From Kineosporia succinea (GTDB lineage: Bacteria; Actinomycetota; Actinomycetes; Actinomycetales; Kineosporiaceae), in contig NZ_JAUSQZ010000001.1 of NCBI RefSeq assembly GCF_030811555.1, positions 7,437,241 to 7,501,240 of the forward strand: a stretch of 64,000 nucleotides of DNA, given 5' to 3'. The notes under the pieces were generated by a model. It was not told where the DNA came from. It saw nothing but the letters and a program-made list of their open reading frames with translations, and did not search any database. Position numbers and translations under genes: made by a program. Each line of letters opens with the position of its first letter. Positions within the stretch are counted from its first letter, which is position 1. Positions 16,665 through 25,135 of the stretch are shown piece by piece.

Positions 16665-17264
16665 CCCGGACAGCACCTCGAGCTGCCGGTCCAGGTGGGC
16701 GCCGAAGTTCTCGATCCCGGCGGCCACGTCGCCGTCGCGGAAGATGTCGTGCACCCCGTAGGGCTCGAGCACGGTGCAGCCCACGAACCGGTAGCTGGTG
16801 GTGATCCCGAGCAGCGCCTCGGCCAGGGTCGCGCCCTTGAAGAGCACGCTGTCCGGGTTGCCGAACGTCTCCGCGGGCGCGTTCCAGGTGCTCGACACCA
16901 GGAAGCCCCGGCCCCGCAGGCGTCCGCCCGTGCCGTACTGGCGTGTGGGGTCGGAGCGGGTGCGCCCGTCGTCGGTGAGGAACGCCTTGCTGTGCAGCCC
17001 GGCGTTGAAGACCTCGTCGACGTAGCGCTTGTGGATCCACGGGGCGCCGAACCAGTTGATCGGCGTCTGCAGGATCACCAGACCGGCGTCCAGGTGGCGC
17101 TCGACCTCGACGTCGGGATCGTAGGCCTCCTCGACGCGGGTCTCGGTGACGTGGTGGCCCCGCCCGGTCAGGTGGGTCCGGGCCCGGGCGACCATGGCCG
17201 CGGTGAGGCCTCCCTCGGACCAGTCCGGGTAGGTCAGGTGGGCGTTGACGAGGTGGATGCGCAC
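16617..17264 (-). CDS. NAD(P)H-dependent flavin oxidoreductase, MdaB-like
   Basis: 215-aa flavodoxin-fold quinone reductase close to MdaB/modulator of drug activity. Recognisable segments are RIHLVNAHLTYPDWSEGGLTAAMVARA, VILQTPINWFGAPWIHKRYVDEVFNAGL and the glycine-rich GRGFLVSSTWNAPAETF. MdaB-type enzymes reduce quinones by two electrons using FAD/FMN and NADPH. GTG at 17264 chosen because AGGAAG lies 6 nt upstream; an upstream extension would be read through promoter DNA. It is divergent from an XRE regulator, which probably controls it through the 25-bp inverted repeat between them. Confidence 0.9.
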   Translation of the reverse strand: MRIHLVNAHLTYPDWSEGGLTAAMVARARTHLTGRGHHVTETRVEEAYDPDVEVERHLDAGLVILQTPINWFGAPWIHKRYVDEVFNAGLHSKAFLTDDGRTRSDPTRQYGTGGRLRGRGFLVSSTWNAPAETFGNPDSVLFKGATLAEALLGITTSYRFVGCTVLEPYGVHDIFRDGDVAAGIENFGAHLDRQLEVLSGSGAAETDHGDLAPVV

Positions 17265-17341
17265 GGTTCGCTTCCTTCGGTGCCGGGGTCGGTGGGATCC
17301 CCACTCTCGGCAGCGCCCGGCGGCCGAGGGAGTCCCGCGCC

Positions 17342-17366
17342 AGGGGGTCATTGCCAGGGACCCCCT
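17342..17366. promoter_or_regulatory. Inverted-repeat operator candidate between mdaB-like and XRE genes
   Basis: Perfect 8-bp inverted repeat AGGGGGTC-N9-GACCCCCT in the 134-bp divergent gap, 33 bp before the regulator's ATG. Size and position fit a dimeric helix-turn-helix repressor site controlling both genes. Binding by the adjacent XRE protein is inference. Confidence 0.5.
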
Positions 17367-17398
17367 CGGAGACCACCCGGCGTCGTACATTCGTCGTC

Positions 17399-18265
17399 AT
17401 GGACAGCCAGACCGAGATCCGCGCGTTCCTGATCTCGCGCCGTAACCGGCTCACGCCCGAGCAGGCCGGGCTGCCGGACTTCGGCGGCCGCCGCCGGGTG
17501 CCCGGGCTGCGCCGCGAGGAGGTCGCGCTGCTGGCCGGGATGAGCCGGGAGTACTACGTGCGCCTGGAGCGCGGTCACGCGGCCGGGGTGTCCGAGGCGG
17601 TGCTCGAGAGCGTCGCCCGGGCCCTGCGGCTCGACGAGGCCGAGCGGGCCCACCTGAACGACCTGGTGCGCGCCGCGAACGGCCGCTGCCGGGCCGGCCG
17701 CGAGACCACCGTGCGCCCGGTCGTGCGCCAGCTCCTCGACGGCATGCGGGACGTGCCCGCGTTCGTGCAGAACGGCCGTCTCGACGTGCTCGCGAGCAAC
17801 CGCCTGGCCGGGGCCGTGCTCGCCCCGGTGCTCGACACGGCCGAGCACCCCAACGTCGCCCGGTTCGTGTTCCTCGACCCACGGGCGCGGACGTTCTACC
17901 GCGACTGGCCCGACACGGCGCGGCAGACCGTCGCCCTCCTGCGCACCGAGACCGGGCGCTCCCCCTCCGACGCCGTGCTCGCCGGCCTGGTCCGCGAACT
18001 CTCCACGCACTGCGAGCCGTTCCGGCGTCTGTGGGCCGACCACGACGTCCGCAGGCACCGCACCGCCATCACCAGCCTGCACCACCCGCTCGTGGGTGAC
18101 CTCGATCTCTCCTGTGAGGGGTTGGGACTCACCAGCGACCCGGGGCTCGTGATGGTCGCCTACGCGGCGGCCGACGAGGCCTCGGACGACGGCCTGCGTC
18201 TGCTCGCGAGCTGGTCCGCCCCGGATTCCGGAACATCACGGCCGGACATCGACCAGATTCGGTAA
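17399..18265 (+). CDS. XRE/MmyB-like transcriptional regulator
   Basis: 288-aa regulator. Residues about 15-75 are an XRE helix-turn-helix with the MmyB-type signature GLRREEVALLAGMSREYYVRLERG. The C-terminal two thirds form the MmyB-like ligand-binding domain (PAFVQNGRLDVLASNRLAGAVLAPVLD, FLDPRARTFYRDW, HPLVGDLDLSCEGLGL); in MmyB this domain binds a fatty acid. ATG at 17399 chosen at the start of the conserved region. Divergent from the MdaB-like reductase, which it likely represses. A second regulator of the same type occurs at 25982. Confidence 0.9.
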   Translation: MDSQTEIRAFLISRRNRLTPEQAGLPDFGGRRRVPGLRREEVALLAGMSREYYVRLERGHAAGVSEAVLESVARALRLDEAERAHLNDLVRAANGRCRAGRETTVRPVVRQLLDGMRDVPAFVQNGRLDVLASNRLAGAVLAPVLDTAEHPNVARFVFLDPRARTFYRDWPDTARQTVALLRTETGRSPSDAVLAGLVRELSTHCEPFRRLWADHDVRRHRTAITSLHHPLVGDLDLSCEGLGLTSDPGLVMVAYAAADEASDDGLRLLASWSAPDSGTSRPDIDQIR

Positions 18266-18345
18266 GGAATCGGTGGGTGCCCCGGTCAGACCTGCCCGTC
18301 ACGGTTGAGAGGTCAGAACGACTCCTCTCCCGAAAGGCAGTTCTC

Positions 18346-20493
18346 GTGGCTGCGTTCCTCTACCGGCTGGGCGCCCTGGCGGCCCGGCGACGGCTGACCT
18401 TCCTGGGGCTGTCCCTCACCGCGGTCGCCGCGGTGCTGGCCCTCGCCCTCAGCTCACCGGGCTCGCTGGACAGCGGCAGCTCGATCCCCGGCTCCCCCGC
18501 CCAGGCCGCGCTGGAGAAGATGGAGCGGCACTTCCCCTCCGGCGGAGGGGTCGTGGGTGACGTGGTGTTCGTGGCCCCGGACGGCGCCCGCATGAGTGAC
18601 GCGAACCTGAGGGCCCGGATGGAGGAGTCCCTGCAGCGCATCGGGACGCTCGCGGAGGTCGGTGAGGAACCGGAGTTCTCCGAGGACGGGCGGATCGCGC
18701 TGGCGTCGGTGACGTTCGACGTGCCCGGGGACGAGGACGTCGATCCGGCCCTGCAGGACGACGTGCGGGCGCTGGGCGCCGGTTTCGGCGCCGACGGCGC
18801 CCGGGTGCTCTTCGGCGGGGACGCGTTCGAGGAGGAGCACGCCCCGTTCGGGCCGACCGAGGTCATCGGCATCGGTGTGGCCCTGCTGGTCATGCTGATC
18901 ACGTTCGGCTCGGTGATCGCGGCCGGGATCCCGCTGCTGACGGCCGTTCTCGGGGTCGGGGCCACGGTCGGCGGGACGCTGCTGGCGGCCAACGCCTTCG
19001 GGGTGAACATGAACGCGCTGACCCTTTCGATCATGCTGGGGCTGGCCGTCGGCATCGACTACGCGCTGCTGATCCTCTCGCGGCACCGTGAGCAACTGGC
19101 CCAGGGCCTGCCGGTCGCCGAGTCGATCGCCCGGGCCACCGCCACCGCGGGCAGTGCCGTGGTGTTCGCCGGCCTGACCGTGATCATCGCCCTGTCCGGG
19201 CTGATGGTGGCCGGGGTGCCGATGCTGACGTCGATGGGCCTGGCCTCGGCGGGCGCGGTGGCCGTCGCCGTGCTGCTCGCCCTGACGCTGCTGCCGGCCG
19301 TGCTCGCCCTGGCCGGTGAGAAGCTGCGGCGGGCACCTCGGGAGCCGAGAAGCCGCACGCCGTGGTCGGTGCACTGGGTGCGGGCCGTCATCCGCCACCC
19401 CCGCACCGTCGTGGCGGTCGTGGTGCTCGGCCTGAGCGTGGTCGCGGTGCCCGCGGCCCAGCTGGAGCTGGCGCTGAACGACAACGGTTCCACCACGGCC
19501 AGTTCCGAGCCCCGCCAGGCCTACGACCTGATCGCCGCGTCGTTCGGCCCGGGTGCCAACGGCCCGCTCGCGGTGCTGGTCGAGGGCTCGTCGCCGCAGG
19601 CCCTGGCCGAGACCGTCGCCGCCACGGTCGAGCAGGTGCCCGGCGTGGCCGGGGTCAGCCCGGTGCAGCTGGCGCCGGACGGGCAGGCCGCCCTGATCGG
19701 CGTCGTGCCGCGGACCGGCCCCCGCGAGGGCGCCACGAACACCCTGGTCTCGAACCTGCGCACCACCCTGGAACCGATCAGCGCCGCTGCCGGCACCTAC
19801 GTCGCCGTCACCGGCCTGACCGCCGTCAGCATCGACGTCAACGACAAGCTCAACGGCGCCCTGCTGCCCTTCACGGTCGTGGTGGTCGGGCTGTCGCTGC
19901 TCCTGCTGATGATCGCCTTCCGCTCCTGGACGATCCCGCTCAAGGCCACGGCCGGGTTCCTGCTCTCGGTCGGCGCCGCGTTCGGCGCGATGGTCGCGGT
20001 GTTCCAGTGGGGCTGGCTGGCCGGTCCGCTGGGCGTGCCCTCCGAGGGACCGGTCGCCAGTTTCGTGCCGATCATCATCATGGCCGTGCTGTTCGGGCTG
20101 GCCATGGACTACGAGGTCTTCCTGGTCTCGGCCATGCGGGAGCACTACGCCCGGCACGGCCGGGCGCAGGACGCGATCCTGGCCGGGGCGCGGCACACCG
20201 GGCGGGTCGTGGTCGCGGCGGCCGCCATCATGATCTCGGTGTTCGTCAGCTTCCTGTTCTCCTACGACCCGAACATCATGCCGATCGCCTTCGCCCTCGG
20301 TTTCGGGGTGCTCGTCGACGCCTTCGTGGTGCGCCTCACCCTGGTGCCCGCGGTGATGCAGCTGCTGGGTGACCGGGCCTGGCGGCTGCCCCGCTGGCTC
20401 GACCGGGTCGTGCCGGCCATCGATGTCGAGGGACAGAACCTGAACCCGCAGAACGACGGACGCGGCGAACGGGAACCTTCTCCGGTCGCCTGA
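18346..20493 (+). CDS. MMPL/RND-family transporter
   Basis: About 715-aa MMPL-type transporter with twelve predicted membrane helices in two RND halves. It shows TM1 (LTFLGLSLTAVAAVLALAL), the first soluble loop with GDVVFVAPDG, the TM2-6 block with GIDYALLILSRHREQL (family motif with the proton-relay Asp-Tyr pair), and the second block with FGLAMDYEVFLVSAMREHY. Actinobacterial MMPL proteins move lipids or drugs by proton motive force; the substrate here is unknown. GTG at 18346 chosen, 8 nt after AAAGG. A strong terminator hairpin follows. The adjacent OmpR/kinase genes may regulate it. Confidence 0.92.
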   Translation: MAAFLYRLGALAARRRLTFLGLSLTAVAAVLALALSSPGSLDSGSSIPGSPAQAALEKMERHFPSGGGVVGDVVFVAPDGARMSDANLRARMEESLQRIGTLAEVGEEPEFSEDGRIALASVTFDVPGDEDVDPALQDDVRALGAGFGADGARVLFGGDAFEEEHAPFGPTEVIGIGVALLVMLITFGSVIAAGIPLLTAVLGVGATVGGTLLAANAFGVNMNALTLSIMLGLAVGIDYALLILSRHREQLAQGLPVAESIARATATAGSAVVFAGLTVIIALSGLMVAGVPMLTSMGLASAGAVAVAVLLALTLLPAVLALAGEKLRRAPREPRSRTPWSVHWVRAVIRHPRTVVAVVVLGLSVVAVPAAQLELALNDNGSTTASSEPRQAYDLIAASFGPGANGPLAVLVEGSSPQALAETVAATVEQVPGVAGVSPVQLAPDGQAALIGVVPRTGPREGATNTLVSNLRTTLEPISAAAGTYVAVTGLTAVSIDVNDKLNGALLPFTVVVVGLSLLLLMIAFRSWTIPLKATAGFLLSVGAAFGAMVAVFQWGWLAGPLGVPSEGPVASFVPIIIMAVLFGLAMDYEVFLVSAMREHYARHGRAQDAILAGARHTGRVVVAAAAIMISVFVSFLFSYDPNIMPIAFALGFGVLVDAFVVRLTLVPAVMQLLGDRAWRLPRWLDRVVPAIDVEGQNLNPQNDGRGEREPSPVA

Positions 20494-20520
20494 TCACGGG
20501 GAGACCCGGACGACCCGGGC

Positions 20521-20549
20521 GCACGGGCGGGCCACCGGCCCGCCCGTGC
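20521..20549 (+). terminator. Rho-independent-type terminator after the MMPL gene
   Basis: Perfect 13-bp stem GCACGGGCGGGCC / GGCCCGCCCGTGC with a 3-nt ACC loop, 27 bp after the MMPL stop. It has no U-tract, as is usual in high-GC actinobacteria. Confidence 0.7.
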
Positions 20550-20580
20550 CTACGCTGGTGACCATGACAAGAGGAGCACC

Positions 20581-21276
20581 ATGACCGAGCGGCCCGACCG
20601 GGTGCTGGTCGTCGACGACGACCAGGGCATCCGCGACCTGCTCACCTCCGCCCTGACCTTCGCCGGTTTCGAGGTCGAGGTGGCCGGGGACATCCCGCAG
20701 GCCCTGGCCGCCGTGCAGCGCCGCCTCCCCGACGTGGTCGTGCTCGACGTGATGCTGCCCGGCGGAACCGGTTTCGACATCGTGCAGATGCTGCGCAGCC
20801 AGTCGATCGGGGTGCCGGTGCTGTTCCTGACGGCGAGGGACGCGGTGGAGGACCGGGTGCGCGGCCTGCAGCTGGGGGGCGACGACTACGTGGTGAAACC
20901 GTTCAGCGTGGTCGAGATCGGGGCCCGTCTGGAGGCGCTGCTGCGGCGCTCGCGCGGTCACGCCGCCGAGGCCGGGTCGGCGCTGACCCTGCACGACCTG
21001 AGCGTCGACCCGCTGCGGCACGAGGTGCGGCGCGGCGAGCGGCTGATCAAGCTGTCGCCCACCGAGTTCAAGCTGCTGCACTTCCTGATCACCCATCCCG
21101 GGCAGGTGCTCTCGAAGGGCCAGATCCTGGAAGCGGTGTGGCAGTACGACTTCGGCCGGGACTCCACCGTGGTCGAGCGGTTCGTCTCGCACCTGCGCCG
21201 CAAGGTCGACGAGGGCGAGACACCGCTGATCCAGACCGTCTGGGGCGTCGGCTACGTGTTGCGGGTCGAATCGTGA
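20581..21276 (+). CDS. OmpR-family response regulator
   Basis: 231-aa two-component response regulator. The receiver domain has VLVVDDDQGIRDLL, the phospho-acceptor Asp in VVVLDVMLPGGTG, the Thr in FLTARD and Lys in VVKPFSVVE. The C-terminal winged helix (from LHDLSVDPLRHEVRRGERLIKLSPTEFKLL to VWGVGYVLR) is of OmpR/PhoB type. ATG start after AGAGGAG. Its TGA overlaps the GTG of the kinase (GTGA), so they form a cognate pair. Confidence 0.95.
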   Translation: MTERPDRVLVVDDDQGIRDLLTSALTFAGFEVEVAGDIPQALAAVQRRLPDVVVLDVMLPGGTGFDIVQMLRSQSIGVPVLFLTARDAVEDRVRGLQLGGDDYVVKPFSVVEIGARLEALLRRSRGHAAEAGSALTLHDLSVDPLRHEVRRGERLIKLSPTEFKLLHFLITHPGQVLSKGQILEAVWQYDFGRDSTVVERFVSHLRRKVDEGETPLIQTVWGVGYVLRVES

Positions 21277-22724
21277 CGCGGTTGCTGCGCCGCTGGCAGG
21301 CGGGCATCCGCACCCGGCTGATCGCGGGCTTCCTGCTGCTGTGCACGCTCGCCCTGGCCGTGAGCGCCACGATCACCGCGTACATGGTGAACGGCTACAT
21401 CTTCGACCGGTCGGTGGAGAAGCTGCGTGACGACGCGCAGCGCATGGGGGCCCTGACCCGGTCGGGTCCGCAGGTGGTGAACGCCGACCAGTTCGACACC
21501 GTCTTCGGGCCCCCGCTCGGCATTCTCGGCCTCGACACCGGCGGCGAGGTGCTCTTCTCGATCGGCGAGAGCGACTCCCGCGAGAACGAGCTCGTGCGCC
21601 TCACGCAGGACGCCGCGCCCTACCAGGTGGTGGTGACCGACGACGACGTGGCCGGCGTGCGGGTGGTGACGCCGGGTCTGCGGGTGGGCCCGGTCGGGGA
21701 CGGCGAGACGGTCGACGTGGCCTCGATGGTGCTGGTGAACGACACCGACATCGACAGCGAGACGATCTGGGACTTCGTCTACCGGATGGCCGCGGTCACC
21801 GGGGTCGCCCTGGTGGCGCTGTTCGGCCTGGGCCTGGTCGTGCTCCGGGTCGGGCTGCGCCCGCTCTCGCAGATGGTGCGCTCGGCCGACGCGATCGCCC
21901 GGGGGTCCCGCGAGGAGCGCCTGCCGATCTCCGACCTGGGCTCCGAGACCGACCGGTTGGCCGTCGCGGTGAACCGGGCCTTCGACGCGCAGGCCGAGGC
22001 CGAGGCCCGGGCCCGCACCTTCGCCGCGGACGCCTCGCACGAGCTGCGCACGCCGGTCGCGACGATCTCCGGCTGGCTGGAGCTGTACCGCCAGGGCGGG
22101 CTGCCGGGAGCGGCCGTCGACCAGGCGTTCGCCCGCATCGAAGACGAGGTGGCCCGGATCCGGCTCCTGGTCGAGGAACTCGGCCTGCTGGCCCGGCTCG
22201 ACACCGGCCGCCCGCTCGACCTCGAGCCCCTCGACCTGGCGCAGCTCGCCGCCTCCATCGCCGAGGACTCGTCCATCATCTATCCCGACCTCGACCTCAT
22301 CGTCGAATCCCCGCCCTCCCTGCCGGTTCTCGGCGACGCGGCCCGCCTGCAGCAGGTGCTGCGCAACCTGGTCGGCAACGCCGTGCAGCACACCCCGCCC
22401 GGCACCCGGGTGCGTCTCGTGCTGACCCAGGCCGGGCCCGAGGCCCGGGTGGCCGTCACCGACGACGGCCCGGGCATTCCCGCGGCGGACCTGCCCCGGC
22501 TGTTCGACCGGTTCTGGCGGGCCGAGGCCAGCCGCAGCCGCGACCACGGCGGTTCCGGCCTGGGCCTGGCGATCGTGCAGGCCATCGTGCGGGCGCACGG
22601 CGGCCGGGTGGGGGTGGTCTCCGAGGTCGGGACCGGCACCACGGTGAGCCTGTACCTGCCGACCGCACCTGGCGGCGTGCGACTTTCGTACCATGCCCAC
22701 GCCGGGGCGGATCAGACGGAATGA
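21273..22724 (+). CDS. Sensor histidine kinase (HAMP-HisKA-HATPase)
   Basis: 483-aa membrane sensor kinase. It has TM1 near residues 12-35, an extracellular sensor of about 130 aa, TM2 (FVYRMAAVTGVALVALFGLGLVVLRV), a HAMP linker, a HisKA domain with the phospho-His in ASHELRTPVATISGW, and an HATPase with NLVGNAVQHT, DDGPGIP and GGSGLGLAIVQAI. The organisation matches TcrY/TrcS-like actinobacterial kinases. GTG start overlapping the regulator stop. The signal is unknown; proximity suggests the MMPL transporter or the small membrane protein downstream as targets. Confidence 0.94.
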   Translation: MTRLLRRWQAGIRTRLIAGFLLLCTLALAVSATITAYMVNGYIFDRSVEKLRDDAQRMGALTRSGPQVVNADQFDTVFGPPLGILGLDTGGEVLFSIGESDSRENELVRLTQDAAPYQVVVTDDDVAGVRVVTPGLRVGPVGDGETVDVASMVLVNDTDIDSETIWDFVYRMAAVTGVALVALFGLGLVVLRVGLRPLSQMVRSADAIARGSREERLPISDLGSETDRLAVAVNRAFDAQAEAEARARTFAADASHELRTPVATISGWLELYRQGGLPGAAVDQAFARIEDEVARIRLLVEELGLLARLDTGRPLDLEPLDLAQLAASIAEDSSIIYPDLDLIVESPPSLPVLGDAARLQQVLRNLVGNAVQHTPPGTRVRLVLTQAGPEARVAVTDDGPGIPAADLPRLFDRFWRAEASRSRDHGGSGLGLAIVQAIVRAHGGRVGVVSEVGTGTTVSLYLPTAPGGVRLSYHAHAGADQTE

Positions 22725-22793
22725 GGTAGAGCCCGGCCGGGGCGGCCGACAGGATCGAGGAGTCAGAAACCAGCACTCACCGGGAGACTCGTC

Positions 22794-23153
22794 ATGAAGA
22801 AGGTCCTGATCGGCATCCTCGTCCTCGGCGTCCTGGGCGTCGGCCTGCTCGCGGGCGGCGGCTACTTCGTCTACCGGCTCTTCAACCAGAGCACGGTCTC
22901 CCCCGAGGCCTACGAGGCGGTGCGGGTCGGCGACAGCCAGAGCTCGGTCGGCACCGCACTCTCCGACGCGGTCGCGTTCAGCGCCTCCGAGGTGTACGGC
23001 GACAGCACCACGAAGCCGGAACCCGTTCCCGAGGGCGCCACCTGCGAACACTACATGTCCGGCGACGTCACCGACGACGCCGGGAACGTCTACTACCGCT
23101 TCTGTTTCAGCGACGGGAAGCTCACCGAGAAGACCCGCATCGTGATCGCCTGA
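22794..23153 (+). CDS. Small membrane-anchored or exported hypothetical protein
   Basis: 119 aa with an N-terminal hydrophobic helix (KKVLIGILVLGVLGVGLLAGGGYFVYRLF), then a hydrophilic extracytoplasmic domain with two Cys (TCEHYMSG and YRFCFSDG) that could form a disulfide. The layout (AYEAVRVGDSQSSVGTALSD, then YYRFCFSDGKLTEKTRI) resembles BamE/SmpA-like small domains, but this is only a structural guess. ATG start after GGGAG. It follows the two-component pair by 69 bp on the same strand, so it may belong to the same regulon. Confidence 0.8.
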   Translation: MKKVLIGILVLGVLGVGLLAGGGYFVYRLFNQSTVSPEAYEAVRVGDSQSSVGTALSDAVAFSASEVYGDSTTKPEPVPEGATCEHYMSGDVTDDAGNVYYRFCFSDGKLTEKTRIVIA

Positions 23154-23162
23154 AGCGGGCGC

Positions 23163-23685
23163 TCAGCCCGTGAACCCGGCGGCGCGCAGTGCCTCGTCGA
23201 TGCGGGCCCGGTGCTGCGCCTCCCAGGCGTCGAGCAACTCACCGGCCTCGCGGGCCAGCCGGGCCCGCGACGCCGCGAGCACCTGCGGCGCCCGGCCGGC
23301 CGGAACGACCACCACGCCTTCCTCGTCGGCCACCACGATGTCGCCGGGCCCGACGAGAACCCCTCCACAGGTGACGGTCTCACCGAGAGAGCCGAGTTCC
23401 TTCTTGGTGCCCGGGATCGGGACGACGCCCCGGGCGAAGACCGGGAAACCCGCCGCGCGCACCTCGGCGAGGTCGCGGATGACACCGTCGACCACGAAGG
23501 CCGCCACACCACGGCGCTGGGCCACGGCACACACGTTGCCGCCGGCCGGCGCATGGTCGAGGTCGCCCGACTCCACCACGATCACCGATCCGGGCTCGGC
23601 CCGGTAGATGGCCGCATGGAGCATGAGATTGTCGCCGGGGGTGGTCGCCGGGGGTGGTCGCCGGGATCTCGCGACAGCCGATCAT
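23163..23685 (-). pseudogene. RraA/HMG-aldolase-like gene, frame broken by a 13-bp duplication
   Basis: RraA-like (4-hydroxy-4-methyl-2-oxoglutarate aldolase / former demethylmenaquinone methyltransferase) coding region. From 23624 to 23163 it encodes 153 aa with MLHAAIYRAEPGSVIVVESGD, GGNVCAVAQRRGVAAFVVDGVIRD, FARGVVPIPGTKKE and DEEGVVVVPAG, all core RraA motifs. The ATG at 23624 is internal to the family. Upstream, a 13-bp unit (GTCGCCGGGGGTG) is duplicated at 23631-23656. Removing one copy joins an in-frame MIGCREIPATTPGDN to LMLHAAIY, restoring GDNLMLHAA. Even so, about 60 N-terminal residues typical of the family are not seen. It is either a decayed gene or, less likely, a sequencing artefact; a short protein from 23624 is possible. 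Confidence 0.75.
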
Positions 23686-23800
23686 CACGGCACGGTATCG
23701 AGGTACTAGCACCAATGGCCTATCCGGACATTGTGGACACTGACTCGCCGTGGCGCGTAGACAACTCCCTGTACGGAAACATTGACCGCGTGCCCTGGAG

Positions 23801-24658
23801 ATGACCGTGAACCGACGCCTCGCCCAGCACTCCGCCGTCGCCGCGCTCGGGGTGCTGACCGCCCTGACGTTCGCCGCCGCCCCGGCCCGGGCCGCCGAGA
23901 TCACCTGCGCCCCTGATCCTCACGAGATCGACGACCCGGCGCTCGGGGTGGGCGATCCGGTCGTCACCGCGTCGATCGCGGTGGGCGGCACGGCGTCGCG
24001 GGCCATCTGCCAGACCCGCGACCCGTTGCCCGGAAAGCACGCGCCGCAGGACGTGGACTACATCGGGTTCACCGCCACGCAGGGGCAGGCCTACACCGTC
24101 GACCTGGTCGCCGCGGGCAGCGGGCTGACCGATCCCTTCGTCGGCTTCCTGAAGCTGAACGACGACGGCTCGACGACGTCGGCGGTGCAGAGCTCGGCCT
24201 ACGACGGGCGGCACTCCACCACCGTGCCGCTCGACGCGGGCCGCTACGCGATCCTGGTGGCCGACGGCAGCCAGGAGGGCTACCCCGACCACGTCCTGGG
24301 CACCAAGACCATCCAGGGCGAGGCCGGCACCTACACGGTGAAGCTCAGCGCGAGCGCGCCGCCGCCGGTGCTGAAGTCGGTGAAGATCACGCCGAATCCG
24401 GTCAAGGGCGGTGACAGTGCCACGGCGACGCTGACTTTCACCGGCCCGATCCTGCCCGGTGGCACCACCGCGCCGCTCTCGAGCAGCAACGCGTTCGTGG
24501 CCGGCGGCGCGGGCTCGCTGTTCGCCCCGGAAGGCGCCACCACGCTGAGGATCCCGATCCGCACCGGGCGGGTCTCCCAGGACACCCCGGTCACGTTCAG
24601 CGCCTGGGTCACGGGGGTCGGGCCGACGCTGAGCACCCAGCTCACCGTGCGCAGGTAG
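23801..24658 (+). CDS. Secreted protein with PPC-like and Ig-like domains
   Basis: 285-aa Sec-exported protein: basic N-terminus, hydrophobic core and AAAPARA-A cleavage site near residue 32. The mature part has a PPC-like beta-sandwich (VDYIGFTATQGQAYTVDLVAAGSG, then DAGRYAILVADGSQ) and a C-terminal Ig-like domain (VLKSVKITPNPVKGGDSATATLTF to STQLTVRR). The two Cys near residues 36 and 70 may form a disulfide. No catalytic motif is seen; a surface or binding role is likely. ATG preceded by GGAG; a GTG two codons later is possible. The AT-richer 100 bp upstream probably holds its promoter. Confidence 0.82.
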   Translation: MTVNRRLAQHSAVAALGVLTALTFAAAPARAAEITCAPDPHEIDDPALGVGDPVVTASIAVGGTASRAICQTRDPLPGKHAPQDVDYIGFTATQGQAYTVDLVAAGSGLTDPFVGFLKLNDDGSTTSAVQSSAYDGRHSTTVPLDAGRYAILVADGSQEGYPDHVLGTKTIQGEAGTYTVKLSASAPPPVLKSVKITPNPVKGGDSATATLTFTGPILPGGTTAPLSSSNAFVAGGAGSLFAPEGATTLRIPIRTGRVSQDTPVTFSAWVTGVGPTLSTQLTVRR

Positions 24659-24747
24659 AGGAACAACCGCTTTTGGAGGACCACGTATCACATCAGTCCC
24701 GAGCCTCCTCATCTGTGGGTCATCACCCGACAAGAGGGAGCTGAAAG

Positions 24748-25008
24748 ATGGGATGGTCCAGAGCGCTGCGCCGCACGGCGGCGGTGGTGCTGCTCATCAT
24801 GGGGATCACCGTGGTCGGACAGACCGCGGCACAGGCGTCACCCGGGCCCAGCTGCACGGCAGGCGAGGAGTACCAGGCGACCGGCAACTACTACCTGGGC
24901 CTGGCTCAGGCCTACAGGGCGCTCGGCCTCTATTCGCAGGCGATCGACTACTCGAACGCGGCCACGTTCTACTTCCGCCTGGCCTACGTGAATCTGGCGG
25001 CCTGCTGA
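24748..25008 (+). CDS. Small secreted protein, 86 aa
   Basis: Predicted Sec substrate: RRTAAVVLLIMGITVVGQTAAQA-SP gives a signal peptide of about 30 aa, leaving a mature protein of about 55 aa. The mature part begins and ends with Cys (SCTAGEEYQ and NLAAC), which would pair to close a Tyr-rich helical segment (NYYLGLAQAYRALGLYSQAIDYSNAATFYFRLAY). This is reminiscent of a single TPR hairpin. AGAGGGAG precedes the ATG. No homologous family recognised; no neighbour gives a clear role. Confidence 0.78.
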   Translation: MGWSRALRRTAAVVLLIMGITVVGQTAAQASPGPSCTAGEEYQATGNYYLGLAQAYRALGLYSQAIDYSNAATFYFRLAYVNLAAC

Positions 25009-25135
25009 GGTCCCACCGATGGTTCCCTGGTGCCCGGCGGCCGGCCGGCCGTCGGGCACCGCTGCGCGGGGCGACCCGTTCCTCACCCAGGACCGACCGC
25101 CCCGGCCCGGTCCGCGTCCACCCCGCCGGGTCGTC

